Shown here one piece after another: positions 1-5,245 of a stretch of 7,129 nucleotides of DNA; position 1 is the stretch's first letter; every line of letters begins with the position of its first letter. A program made the translations under genes and the position numbers. Source of the DNA: DAOUMF01 sp034411955 (GTDB lineage Bacteria > Chloroflexota > Dehalococcoidia > SM23-28-2 > RBG-16-64-32); contig DAOUMF010000002.1 of the NCBI GenBank assembly GCA_034411955.1, positions 1-7,129 of the forward strand, given 5' to 3'. The notes under the pieces were generated by a model. The model ran no database searches. It was not told the origin of the DNA and saw nothing but the letters and a program-made list of their open reading frames with translations.

Positions 1-2
1 CG

Positions 3-98
3 CATGACCTGGATAGGCTGGGCCATGCCGTCAACGATGGGATTCACCGCCTGTACGGGGTGGAGCGGACGGCCACTTGCCTGATAGCTGATCTCTAG
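3..98 (+). CDS. 3' end of an unidentified protein-coding gene (partial)
   Basis: The plus strand is open from the window edge to a TAG at 96-98 and encodes 31 residues that start HDLDRLGHAVNDG and end RTATCLIADL. Codon choice is GC-rich in the third position like the real genes further on, and the other two plus frames look less coding-like. The RLYGV stretch near the end vaguely recalls the C-terminal tails of some DNA methyltransferases, but 31 residues are too few to assign a family. The gene is convergent with the zinc-ribbon gene that ends at 169. A short GGCCT-GCGA-AGGCC hairpin lies at 108-121 between them, without a T-rich tail. Most of the gene lies outside the window. Confidence 0.45.
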   Translation, partial: HDLDRLGHAVNDGIHRLYGVERTATCLIADL

Positions 99-168
99 AG
101 CAGAGCCGGCCTGCGAAGGCCTGGCGCGGCTGTACGAGGTGCTCTGGTAGCAGTAGGCGAACAGCGGC

Positions 169-357
169 CTATCGTCCCGGCTGCGAGCTTCTCAGGTAGC
201 CCGGCCTCACCTCCGCCCAGTTCCGGAACCTTCTCACGCGCCCGCATCGTTTGCAGCGGCCTCTGCTGGTGGTTCCGGCGGGCATCTCAATCACCCAGTG
301 GTGGGTGCACCGCTGCCGCTTCCGCCGACTGACCTTTGGCGCCGACCTCCTCGGCAT
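169..357 (-). CDS. Small zinc-ribbon-like protein, 62 residues
   Basis: This small basic protein carries a candidate metal site: Cys17 and His19/His20 in CTHHWVIEMPAG, and Cys35-x2-Cys38 in RGRCKRCGRVRRF. The order C-x-HHWVI, a Gly/Ser turn, then C-K-x-C-G resembles short zinc-ribbon proteins that I recall as common in Chloroflexota genomes; no function is established there to my knowledge. The start is well supported: the motif AAGGAGG (minus strand, 374-368) lies 10 bases upstream of the ATG. The N-terminal 16 residues are rich in Arg and Lys, so nucleic-acid binding is possible but inferred. The C-terminal 15 residues look unstructured. It is transcribed towards the partial gene at the window edge and away from the terminator-like hairpin at 561-621. 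Confidence 0.72.
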   Translation of the reverse strand: MPRRSAPKVSRRKRQRCTHHWVIEMPAGTTSRGRCKRCGRVRRFRNWAEVRPGYLRSSQPGR

Positions 358-417
358 ATCATCACCGCCTCCTTCTTCCCGCGCCTTGGGCCGCCGCTCT
401 ACTGGGAGCGGGACACT

Positions 418-426
418 ATCTTAGCA
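418..426 (-). promoter_or_regulatory. Possible extended -10 promoter for the zinc-ribbon gene
   Basis: Read on the minus strand this is TGC-TAAGAT, an extended -10 type element. It would start a transcript near 411 with a leader of about 50 bases that includes the AAGGAGG ribosome binding site. No clear -35 hexamer is seen at the usual distance. The element is short and could be chance. Confidence 0.28.
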
Positions 427-560
427 CACCGGCGAGCCCCCGATACGGGCGAATCTCTCTGGCTTACGGGGCGACCACCCCTGTCCTATCTCTGTGAGCT
501 GGTCGCTCAGGATCACTACTACCTCCTCCTACCAGCGGGAACGGGCTCCCGATCGCCGTC

Positions 561-621
561 AGAAGAAAACAGGTGCGAGGGCGATGCACAGGAGACGGGT
601 GAGGCGGCCCGCCCTCGCACC
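561..621 (-). terminator. 12-bp perfect inverted repeat followed by a T-rich tract (minus-strand terminator candidate)
   Basis: GGTGCGAGGGCG at 572-583 and CGCCCTCGCACC at 610-621 form a perfect 12-base-pair GC-rich stem with a 26-base loop. Read on the minus strand, the stem is followed directly by TGTTTTCTTCT (571-561), as in an intrinsic terminator. On the plus strand the following bases are not T-rich. It would end transcripts arriving from the small membrane-protein gene at 888-1085 and shield the zinc-ribbon gene. The loop is longer than usual, so a structured RNA element is an alternative. Confidence 0.5.
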
Positions 622-887
622 GTACCCAAAGGGGAAAAGGGTATTACTACCGTCTCAGAACCGTGAGCTGCCAGTCAATGCGCAGAATGTCAGCGAATGT
701 TAAATCTGGATTACGCCCTACGAACTCGCGCTCCCGGTCCAGACTTTAGCCTGCACTGAGAGCGTCCCCCAGGCTGCAGCGGCGGGCGCCCGAAATGGGT
801 CGACTTCAACTGTCGGAAGCTGGCATTATGCGCCCGGGCTGCGCAGTTGTCAACGGGGGCCCAGAGGCGCCCACGGAGCCTCGACTC
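622..887. other. Region with no convincing gene
   Basis: Together with the stretch 427-560 on the other side of the hairpin, this region holds no gene I can support. Open frames on both strands have low-complexity or frame-shadow translations and lack ribosome binding sites. Visible structures are AGCCTG...CAGGCT around 748-775 and a CGGGCGCCCG palindrome near 783-792. If the hairpin at 572-621 terminates the minus-strand transcript, this would be the 3' untranslated region of the gene at 888-1085. Confidence 0.4.
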
Positions 888-1085
888 TCACTCCCCCCGG
901 CCTTCCCACCACCACCGTTGCTCCCACGGCCGAACGCCCCTTCTCCTGCCAGCTGCGAAGCAGACGATGAACAGCGACAGTAGAGCCCACAGCCAGGCAT
1001 CGTCCACCGACACACGTATGGTGCCTGCTATCATGAACGAAACGATGGCAATTCCTGCGATTGCTGCTGCTCGCCCCAGCGACAT
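888..1085 (-). CDS. Small two-helix membrane protein, 65 residues
   Basis: I do not recognise a family. The predicted protein begins MSLGRAAAIAGIAIVSFMIAG, with one hydrophobic helix at about residues 6-22. A short loop IRVSVDDAW follows, then a second helix at about 31-45 (LWALLSLFIVCFAAG), then an Arg-rich, Trp-rich tail (GRRRG, EQRWWW) that suits a cytoplasmic end. This reads as a helical hairpin in the inner membrane. The start at 1085 is preferred over an upstream in-frame ATG at 1163. The motif AGGAGGG (minus strand, 1101-1095) sits 9 bases upstream, and a TATAAT element lies a further 15 bases back, so the upstream start would precede the promoter. Several larger overlapping frames in this stretch are shadows. 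Confidence 0.6.
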   Translation of the reverse strand: MSLGRAAAIAGIAIVSFMIAGTIRVSVDDAWLWALLSLFIVCFAAGRRRGVRPWEQRWWWEGRGE

Positions 1086-1116
1086 GATTGCACTCCCTCC
1101 TGTCGAACTGCCCCCG

Positions 1117-1122
1117 ATTATA
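1117..1122 (-). promoter_or_regulatory. TATAAT -10 element upstream of the small membrane-protein gene
   Basis: Read on the minus strand, 1122-1117 is a perfect TATAAT. It would start transcription near 1110, giving a leader of about 25 bases with the AGGAGGG ribosome binding site in it. No good -35 hexamer is found at 16-18 bases. The spacing to the ribosome binding site and start codon is what supports it. Confidence 0.45.
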
Positions 1123-1128
1123 CGTCGG

Positions 1129-1233
1129 CTACGGAATCTGGCCCACGATGGCGCCGAGGGCAATGACGCTGGCGTGACGGCCCTGGAAGCGAGGTTGCTC
1201 CAGCGCCCGTAGGGAATGCTCGATGGTGATCAA
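1129..1233 (-). pseudogene. Possible gene remnant or very short ORF (34 codons)
   Basis: A minus-strand frame from a TTG codon at 1233 to a TAG at 1131-1129 has coding-like codon use and encodes a peptide beginning LITIEHSLRALEQPRFQG and ending ALGAIVGQIP. No ribosome binding site precedes the TTG. The frame stays open further upstream, but with less convincing codons. It could be the surviving tail of a decayed gene or chance. It ends just before the TATAAT element of the next gene. I cannot assign a family. Confidence 0.2.
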
Positions 1234-1402
1234 ATGAAGAGGGGATGCGAGCCGCCCCTCCCTTTGAGCAGAACAGCCACCATTAGCTGTAGTTGGTGGG
1301 CAAGAGCCGCACCCCCTGTACCTGTAATTATGTGTTAGGGCGGCGGATATTGAAAGGGGTCATCTCCAAAGTGGAAGGAACCATGTTGTCGAGCAAAGGA
1401 AA

Positions 1403-1452
1403 GGCGCTCCTGTGTTCTTCATCGGGGGTGCGATGATGAGGCTTGGAGCGCC
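1403..1452. repeat. Nested inverted repeat, 50 bases
   Basis: The outer arms GGCGCTCC (1403-1410) and GGAGCGCC (1445-1452) are perfectly complementary. Inside, TCATCG (1419-1424) and CGATGA (1431-1436) form a second 6-base stem with a 6-base loop. The whole could fold as a stem, internal loop and hairpin. No T-rich tail follows on either strand, so it is not a standard terminator. Confidence 0.45.
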
Positions 1453-1501
1453 GTCATCACTTATACGGCGGTTCGCCCTAGGTGGATTCATGGGAAGGAG
1501 G

Positions 1502-1575
1502 TGGAGGGGGCGCCACCGCCTCTCAAGGGCCTCACGTTCGACGCTGCACAACGCGCCGAGTTACCGCCCCCTCCA
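1502..1575. repeat. 11-bp inverted repeat enclosing 52 bases
   Basis: TGGAGGGGGCG at 1502-1512 and CGCCCCCTCCA at 1565-1575 are perfectly complementary, with a G-T pair and a further G-C pair extending outward (1500-1501 with 1576-1577). The enclosed 52 bases contain GCCACCGCC and GTTCGACGCTG. It lies 50 bases after the nested repeat at 1403-1452, so the two might belong to one folded RNA or DNA element. Confidence 0.4.
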
Positions 1576-1914
1576 TCCAGTGTAGGGACGCTGCGTAGCG
1601 CCGGCCGTTACGACCTGGGAGCGCGAACCCGGGTGGAGGAGGAGATGCGCTGACCAGTTTCCAGAAGATTAGCGCTTAGACTAGAACGGAGGAGGGGCAC
1701 CAGCTCCGGCCTCCCACGGTTGTTCCTGTCCCAGGGAAAGGGGCAACTCGGCCGAGGGGCGATGCGGCCTCCTCCACAGTCAACAACAACGCGGGCCGGT
1801 TCGTGTTACAGGGAGCCCATCGGTGACGGCAACCGCCTGGCTGCCAGACGTGCACTCGACTACGACTCAGCGATTGTGCGCCTGGGCTGGGCGGGTGTCA
1901 TCCTTCCCGACGCA

Positions 1915-2280
1915 TCAGGAGCGTTCTTGAGATAGGCTGGTCACAGCGCCGGTGGTGACGACCAGTGAGCCGTCGCTCCTGATCAGCCCCACAATCCTCA
2001 CGTCCCACCCCTCGGGCTGATCTCCCCTCATCGCCCGTGCGGCGGTCAGGGCCTCTCCCAGCTTCTCCAGATCGGCGATACCTTCGGCTTGTCGCTCGAC
2101 GAGGCCCTCCGCCTCCCGCAACGCATCAACCATGTCCTGCGCCATGCGCTCCGAGAACGTGCGCGCGGCTGGGTCACGCGGCTCCCACTCCTCCGCCATC
2201 GCCACCATGTGGCCCAGTATCTCCAGTTGCGTGAAGATGCGAGCCCGCGTCCTCTCCGACCAGCGCTCCTCGGCAAGCAT
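1915..2280 (-). CDS. Hypothetical protein, 121 residues
   Basis: I do not recognise a family. The predicted protein is acidic and mostly helical for about the first 80 residues, with many Glu, Ala, Arg and Met (for example SERMAQDMVDALREAEGLVE). It finishes with a strand-like segment (WDVRIVGLIRSDGSLVVTTG), suggesting a helical domain followed by a small beta hairpin. It has no signal peptide or membrane segment. The start is well supported: AAGGAG (minus strand, 2295-2290) lies 9 bases upstream of the ATG, behind a TTGACA-17-CACAAT promoter. It lies 82 bases downstream of the DedA-like gene on the same strand but seems to have its own transcript. No terminator is visible after the TGA at 1917-1915. 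Confidence 0.7.
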   Translation of the reverse strand: MLAEERWSERTRARIFTQLEILGHMVAMAEEWEPRDPAARTFSERMAQDMVDALREAEGLVERQAEGIADLEKLGEALTAARAMRGDQPEGWDVRIVGLIRSDGSLVVTTGAVTSLSQERS

Positions 2281-2326
2281 TCTTCCCTTCTCCTTCTACT
2301 GCTGCACTCGGGCAAGCGCCGCCGCG

Positions 2327-2355
2327 ATTGTGCACCTGAGTTGGTCGTCTGTCAA
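2327..2355 (-). promoter_or_regulatory. Sigma-70-type promoter for the 121-residue hypothetical gene
   Basis: Read on the minus strand: TTGACA at 2355-2350, a spacer of exactly 17 bases, then CACAAT at 2332-2327. Transcription would begin near 2320, about 40 bases before the start codon. The promoter begins only 7 bases after the stop codon of the DedA-like gene. Confidence 0.62.
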
Positions 2356-2362
2356 CGGGACT

Positions 2363-3073
2363 CTAGTTGAACAGGTCCAGCAGCCGCTGCCCGATGAATG
2401 CCAGGGCGAAGGCCCTCGACAGCTTCCCCACTACCACCGGTAGGAAGAAGCGCCAGAACGGCATCCGGATCGCCCCCGCCGTGATGCCCGCGAACTCGAA
2501 CAACGGGTTAGGCACCGCCGACAGCACGAGCAGGGTGGGCACGCCGTACCTTAGCATCAGCCGATCCACCACCCGCGCTCCCGCCTGCAGCCAGCCGCCG
2601 ATCCGTCCCCCGATGGGCATCTCCCGCTCGCTGCTCAGCTCCCGCAGGCCACGGCCGGCAGCGTAAGCCGTCGTCTCCGCCAGCGCCATGCCGGCGCCCC
2701 CCAGCAGCGCGATGGGCACCGGGTCGTACTTGTCCGCCAGCGTAACGATCAGCGCCTGCCCGGCCGCCGTTAACCCCGGCACCGGGAAGAACAGGGTGGC
2801 CGTGCCGAGGAAGTTGGCGATGAACACACCCGGATAGCCCAGGTTCTCCAGGTCGCCCTGGTTCACACCAAGGACGAACGGCAGCACCGCCACCAGCGCC
2901 GCCAGCCCGAAGACGACCGCTCCGCCGATAGCGAGCAGCAGCGGCGTCGGGCAGGCCCGGACGAGGCCCTTGACCTTCTCAAGCACTTGCTCCGGGACTC
3001 CCGCCGCCGCACCGGGCGCGACGGCCGCTTCGCCCTCCTCGTGTCCAGCCGGCTTTGCCTGCTCCTCTGCCAT
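2363..3073 (-). CDS. DedA/VTT-type (SNARE-associated) integral membrane protein
   Basis: From the ATG at 3073 the protein has 236 residues. A hydrophilic, Ala/Glu-rich tail of about 35 residues is followed by hydrophobic segments at about 43-70, 82-100, 118-140, 176-198 and 206-228. The segments GYPGVFIANFLGTATLFFPVPG and SAVPNPLFEFAGITAGAIRM, then PFWRFF and a Gly-Lys near residue 217, match the VTT (DedA / SNARE-associated Golgi) pattern of re-entrant loops and a conserved Gly/Pro-rich second half. Members of this superfamily are linked to lipid flipping and envelope homeostasis; the substrate here is unknown. An in-frame ATG at 3157 would add 28 basic residues but would span the divergent promoter region and overlap the miaB start, so 3073 is preferred. 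There is no spaced ribosome binding site, and a TATACT element ends 7 bases before the ATG, suggesting a leaderless mRNA. Confidence 0.82.
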   Translation of the reverse strand: MAEEQAKPAGHEEGEAAVAPGAAAGVPEQVLEKVKGLVRACPTPLLLAIGGAVVFGLAALVAVLPFVLGVNQGDLENLGYPGVFIANFLGTATLFFPVPGLTAAGQALIVTLADKYDPVPIALLGGAGMALAETTAYAAGRGLRELSSEREMPIGGRIGGWLQAGARVVDRLMLRYGVPTLLVLSAVPNPLFEFAGITAGAIRMPFWRFFLPVVVGKLSRAFALAFIGQRLLDLFN

Positions 3074-3080
3074 CCACCCC

Positions 3081-3086
3081 AGTATA
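3081..3086 (-). promoter_or_regulatory. -10 element of the DedA-like gene; leaderless transcript likely
   Basis: Read on the minus strand this is TATACT, with 7 bases between it and the ATG at 3073. With the usual distance from -10 to start site, transcription would begin at or next to the A of the ATG. No -35 match is visible; that position is occupied by the GC-rich inverted repeat at 3088-3106. Confidence 0.45.
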
Positions 3087-3087
3087 C

Positions 3088-3106
3088 GCCCCGCCGCAGG
3101 CGGGGC
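3088..3106. repeat. Perfect GC-rich inverted repeat between divergent genes
   Basis: GCCCCGCC and GGCGGGGC are perfectly complementary around a 3-base GCA centre. It sits between the two divergent -10 elements, in the -35 area of the DedA-like gene. It could be an operator for either gene, or it could reflect the base composition of the region. Confidence 0.35.
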
Positions 3107-3136
3107 TCGCCGACCGCGCGCCACCTCCCACCCCCG

Positions 3137-3145
3137 TGCTACAAT
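3137..3145 (+). promoter_or_regulatory. Extended -10 promoter of miaB with a near-leaderless start
   Basis: TGC-TACAAT is an extended -10 element, which can work without a good -35; none is seen. Ten bases separate it from the ATG at 3156, so the mRNA would begin within a few bases of the start codon. No ribosome binding site is present, in agreement with this. Confidence 0.5.
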
Positions 3146-3155
3146 CGTCTTCGCC

Positions 3156-4484
3156 ATGCGGTATCACGTCTGGACCGAAGGCTGCCAGATGAACGAGGCC
3201 GATTCCCACAAGCTCGCCGCCGGCCTCGCCCGTCTGGGCTGGCAGCCTGCCGCCAGGCCCGAGGACGCCGACCTCGCCGTCGTCAACACCTGCGTCGTCC
3301 GCCAGAAGGCGGAGAACCGCGCCGTCAGCTACCTCGGCCACCTCCGCCGCATCAAGGACAGCCGCGACGGCGACGCTCCCCTCCGCATCGCCGTCACCGG
3401 CTGCATCGTCGGCCCCCGCGCCGACGACCTCCGCGCCCGCTTCCCCTACGTCGACGTGTGGGCCCGCCCCCAGGACTTCGAAGTCATCCTCCGCCACCTG
3501 GCGCCGGGCTCCGACCTCGGCGGCGAGTTCTGGCCCGACACCTTCCCCCAGCCCACGGGACCAACCGCCTTCGTCCCCATCATCCACGGCTGCAACAAGT
3601 TCTGCGCCTTCTGCATCGTCCCCTATCGCCGCGGCCGCGAGCGCTCCCGCACCGTCGACGACATCGCCCGCGAGGTCGCCTTTCACTGCTCCCGGGGCCT
3701 GCGCGAGATCACCCTCCTGGGCCAGACGGTCGAGGCCTACGGCAAAGACCTCGACGGCGGGCCTGACCTCGCCGACCTCTTCGCCGCCATCCACGACACC
3801 CCCGGCCTCCGGCGCATCCGCTTCCTCACCTCCTACCCCCGCGACATGACGGAGCGCATCGTCCGCGCCGTCGCCGACCTCCCCAAGGTCTGCGAGCACT
3901 TCAACATCCCCGTCCAGGCCGCCGACAACGAGGTGCTGGCCCGCATGCGCCGCGGCTACACCATCGAGGAGTACACGCAGTGGGTCCACCGTATCCGCGA
4001 CGTCGGTCCCGGCACCTCCCTCTCCACCGACGTCATCGGCGGCTTCTGCGGCGAGACGGACTCCCAGTTCCAGCGCACCCTTGACCTGCTGGAGCAGATC
4101 CGCTTCGATAAGGTCCACGTGGCCGCCTACTCACCGCGGCCGGGGACCATCGCCTGGCGCCACCTGGAGGACGACGTCCCCCACGACGAGAAGATGCGCC
4201 GCCTCCACGCCGTCGAGGCCCTCCAGCGGCGCATCGCCACCGAGATCAACCAGGCCCTCGTGGACACCACCCAGGAGGTACTCGTCGAAGACTTGCCCGC
4301 CGACAGGCGGGGCGAGAAGGACGGCCCAGACGGGCACGCCGTCCTCTCCGGCCGAACCCGCACCAACAAGCTCGTCCACTGGCGCGGCGATGCCCGCCCG
4401 GGCGACCTGGCGAACGTCCGCATCACCCGCGCCAGCCCCTGGGCCCTGCGCGGCGCCCGCGCCGAGGCGGCCGTCCCAGCCTAG
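3156..4484 (+). CDS. miaB: tRNA-2-methylthio-N6-dimethylallyladenosine synthase (MiaB)
   Basis: This radical-SAM methylthiotransferase converts i6A at position 37 of tRNAs to ms2i6A, which improves codon reading. The 442-residue protein has the three expected parts. The N-terminal MTTase domain binds the auxiliary [4Fe-4S] cluster through Cys10 (EGCQMN), Cys46 (NTCVVR) and Cys83 (TGC). The radical-SAM domain has Cys146-x3-Cys150-x2-Cys153 in GCNKFCAFCIVPYRRGRERS. The C-terminal TRAM domain, about residues 371-435, binds tRNA. Length is normal for the family. The usual LHLPVQSGS stretch reads FNIPVQAAD here, and LGQNVNSYG reads LGQTVEAYG; both look like lineage variation. The start at 3156 is chosen because the protein begins directly at the family's typical first strand (RYHVWTEGC); an in-frame extension upstream would cross the divergent promoters. 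The related MtaB is less likely given the CIVPYRRGRERSR motif. nrtR follows after 11 bases. Confidence 0.93.
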   Translation: MRYHVWTEGCQMNEADSHKLAAGLARLGWQPAARPEDADLAVVNTCVVRQKAENRAVSYLGHLRRIKDSRDGDAPLRIAVTGCIVGPRADDLRARFPYVDVWARPQDFEVILRHLAPGSDLGGEFWPDTFPQPTGPTAFVPIIHGCNKFCAFCIVPYRRGRERSRTVDDIAREVAFHCSRGLREITLLGQTVEAYGKDLDGGPDLADLFAAIHDTPGLRRIRFLTSYPRDMTERIVRAVADLPKVCEHFNIPVQAADNEVLARMRRGYTIEEYTQWVHRIRDVGPGTSLSTDVIGGFCGETDSQFQRTLDLLEQIRFDKVHVAAYSPRPGTIAWRHLEDDVPHDEKMRRLHAVEALQRRIATEINQALVDTTQEVLVEDLPADRRGEKDGPDGHAVLSGRTRTNKLVHWRGDARPGDLANVRITRASPWALRGARAEAAVPA

Positions 4485-4495
4485 CCGGTCTCGAC

Positions 4496-5152
4496 ATGGC
4501 TCCCCTCGCCCAGCGCCAGACACCGCACCGAGACGTGGCCGTCCTCGTGGTCATCTTCACCGTGGACAGCGGCCACCTTCACGTCCTCCTCGTCCGCCGC
4601 AGCGCCGAGCCCGCCAAGGGCTACTGGTCGCTCCCCGGCGGCCTCCTCGCCCCAGCCGAGACCATGGATCAGGCCGCCGTCCGCAAGCTCGACGACGAGA
4701 CCGGCGTCACCGATGTCTTCCTGGAGCAGCTCTACACCTTCTGCGACCTGGACGGCCGCGGCTCCATCGCCGCCGTCTACTTCGCTCTCGTGGACTCCCG
4801 CCGCGCCCAACTTGCCCGCCGCCGCGCCTGGCTCCCCCGCTGGCACCCCATCGACGGCCTCCCCCCACTCGCCTTCGACAACGGGCGCGTCATCGATTAC
4901 GCCTTCCAGCGCCTGCGCGCCAAGCTGGAGTACTCCAACGTCGCCTACTCCCTCCTGCCGTCGGAGTTCACCCTCTCCCAGCTCCAGCGCGCCTACGAGG
5001 CCATCCTGGGTCGCCCCCTGGACAAGCGCAACTTCCGCAAGCGCATGCTCTCCCTGGGCATCATCGAAGCCACCGGTCGCACCGCCACTGAAGGCCGCCA
5101 CCGCCCCGCCCAGCTCTACGCCTTCCGCGAGCGCAAGCCGATAGTGTTCTGA
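4496..5152 (+). CDS. nrtR: NrtR, Nudix-related transcriptional regulator of NAD metabolism
   Basis: NrtR is a DNA-binding repressor of NAD biosynthesis and salvage genes that senses ADP-ribose or related NAD derivatives. The 218-residue protein has a Nudix domain (about 10-140) and a C-terminal winged helix (about 150-212). The latter has the hallmark sequence SEFTLSQLQRAYEAILG, then DKRNFRKRM and RPAQLYAF. LEQLYTFCD after the Nudix box is also typical. The Nudix box runs from Gly49 to Val71; where catalytic enzymes have REUxEExGU it has RKLDDETGV, so the first Glu is Lys64 and the next is Asp67. This suggests weak or no hydrolysis and a sensing role (inferred). It follows miaB by 11 bases without a clear ribosome binding site, so it is probably co-transcribed. 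The likely target operator lies at 5823-5841 in front of nadA. No copy of that palindrome precedes nrtR itself, so autoregulation is not indicated. Confidence 0.9.
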   Translation: MAPLAQRQTPHRDVAVLVVIFTVDSGHLHVLLVRRSAEPAKGYWSLPGGLLAPAETMDQAAVRKLDDETGVTDVFLEQLYTFCDLDGRGSIAAVYFALVDSRRAQLARRRAWLPRWHPIDGLPPLAFDNGRVIDYAFQRLRAKLEYSNVAYSLLPSEFTLSQLQRAYEAILGRPLDKRNFRKRMLSLGIIEATGRTATEGRHRPAQLYAFRERKPIVF

Positions 5153-5165
5153 TGATCCCTTGTCC

Positions 5166-5190
5166 GCTCACCCTGAGCTTGTCGAAGGGC
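5166..5190. repeat. Dispersed intergenic repeat (CCCTGAGCTTGTCGAAGGG type)
   Basis: The core at 5171-5189 is the sequence known for producing spurious peptides such as HPELVEG and LRQAQGE when translated, seen between genes in many GC-rich bacterial genomes. Both peptides can be read here in the two directions. The arms are imperfectly complementary (CCCT and AGGG at the ends). It lies in the 93-base gap between nrtR and the next Nudix gene. Its function is unknown to me. Confidence 0.65.
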
Positions 5191-5245
5191 CAGCGAACAA
5201 CCCCCTGCAAGTCCATGCCCCGAGAGGCCTCGACTACCTAGTCCC

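Larger units (their letters stand above)
1234..1914. other. Region without a supported gene; rich in inverted repeats
   Basis: No frame here has both a good ribosome binding site and a convincing protein. The longest coding-like stretch is a plus-strand frame open from 1354 to a TGA at 1651-1653. It has no ATG; its C-terminal part reads GLTFDAAQRAEL and ends TRVEEEMR, which could be a decayed gene. Other features are the inverted repeats at 1403-1452 and 1502-1575, a GAGGGG/CCCCTC hairpin at 1239-1260, and a CTCGGCCGAG palindrome at 1747-1756. I looked for tRNA T-arm signatures and for the conserved cores of RNase P RNA, tmRNA and SRP RNA and found none. Confidence 0.4.

Noticed and set aside
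298..666. Plus-strand open frame of 122 codons
   Set aside because: It overlaps the better supported zinc-ribbon gene, crosses the terminator-like hairpin, has no RBS, and its translation shows no domain.
1600..1650. GGGTTCGCGC on the minus strand, resembling a tRNA T-arm
   Set aside because: The flanking bases do not form a 5-base T-stem, and no cloverleaf can be drawn around it.
1720..1935. Plus-strand open frame of 71 codons
   Set aside because: It has no RBS and no recognisable pattern, and overlaps the end of the supported minus-strand gene.
3074..3157. N-terminal extension of the DedA-like protein to the ATG at 3157
   Set aside because: The extra 28 residues are basic and unrelated to the family, cross the divergent promoter region and overlap the miaB start codon.
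2979..4118. Long minus-strand open frame of 379 codons opposite miaB
   Set aside because: Its translation is almost all Ala, Gly, Val, Asp and Glu, as expected antisense to a gene with C-ending codons; miaB on the plus strand has every family motif.
4081..5091. Pro/Arg/Ser-rich plus-strand frame overlapping miaB and nrtR
   Set aside because: It is a frame-shifted reading of C-rich codons, without motifs or a ribosome binding site.
5140..5149. GATAGTGTTC, similar to one arm of the nadA operator
   Set aside because: It is only a half site with no second arm, and lies at the end of the nrtR coding sequence. A similar half site on the other strand at 412-420 also lacks a partner.
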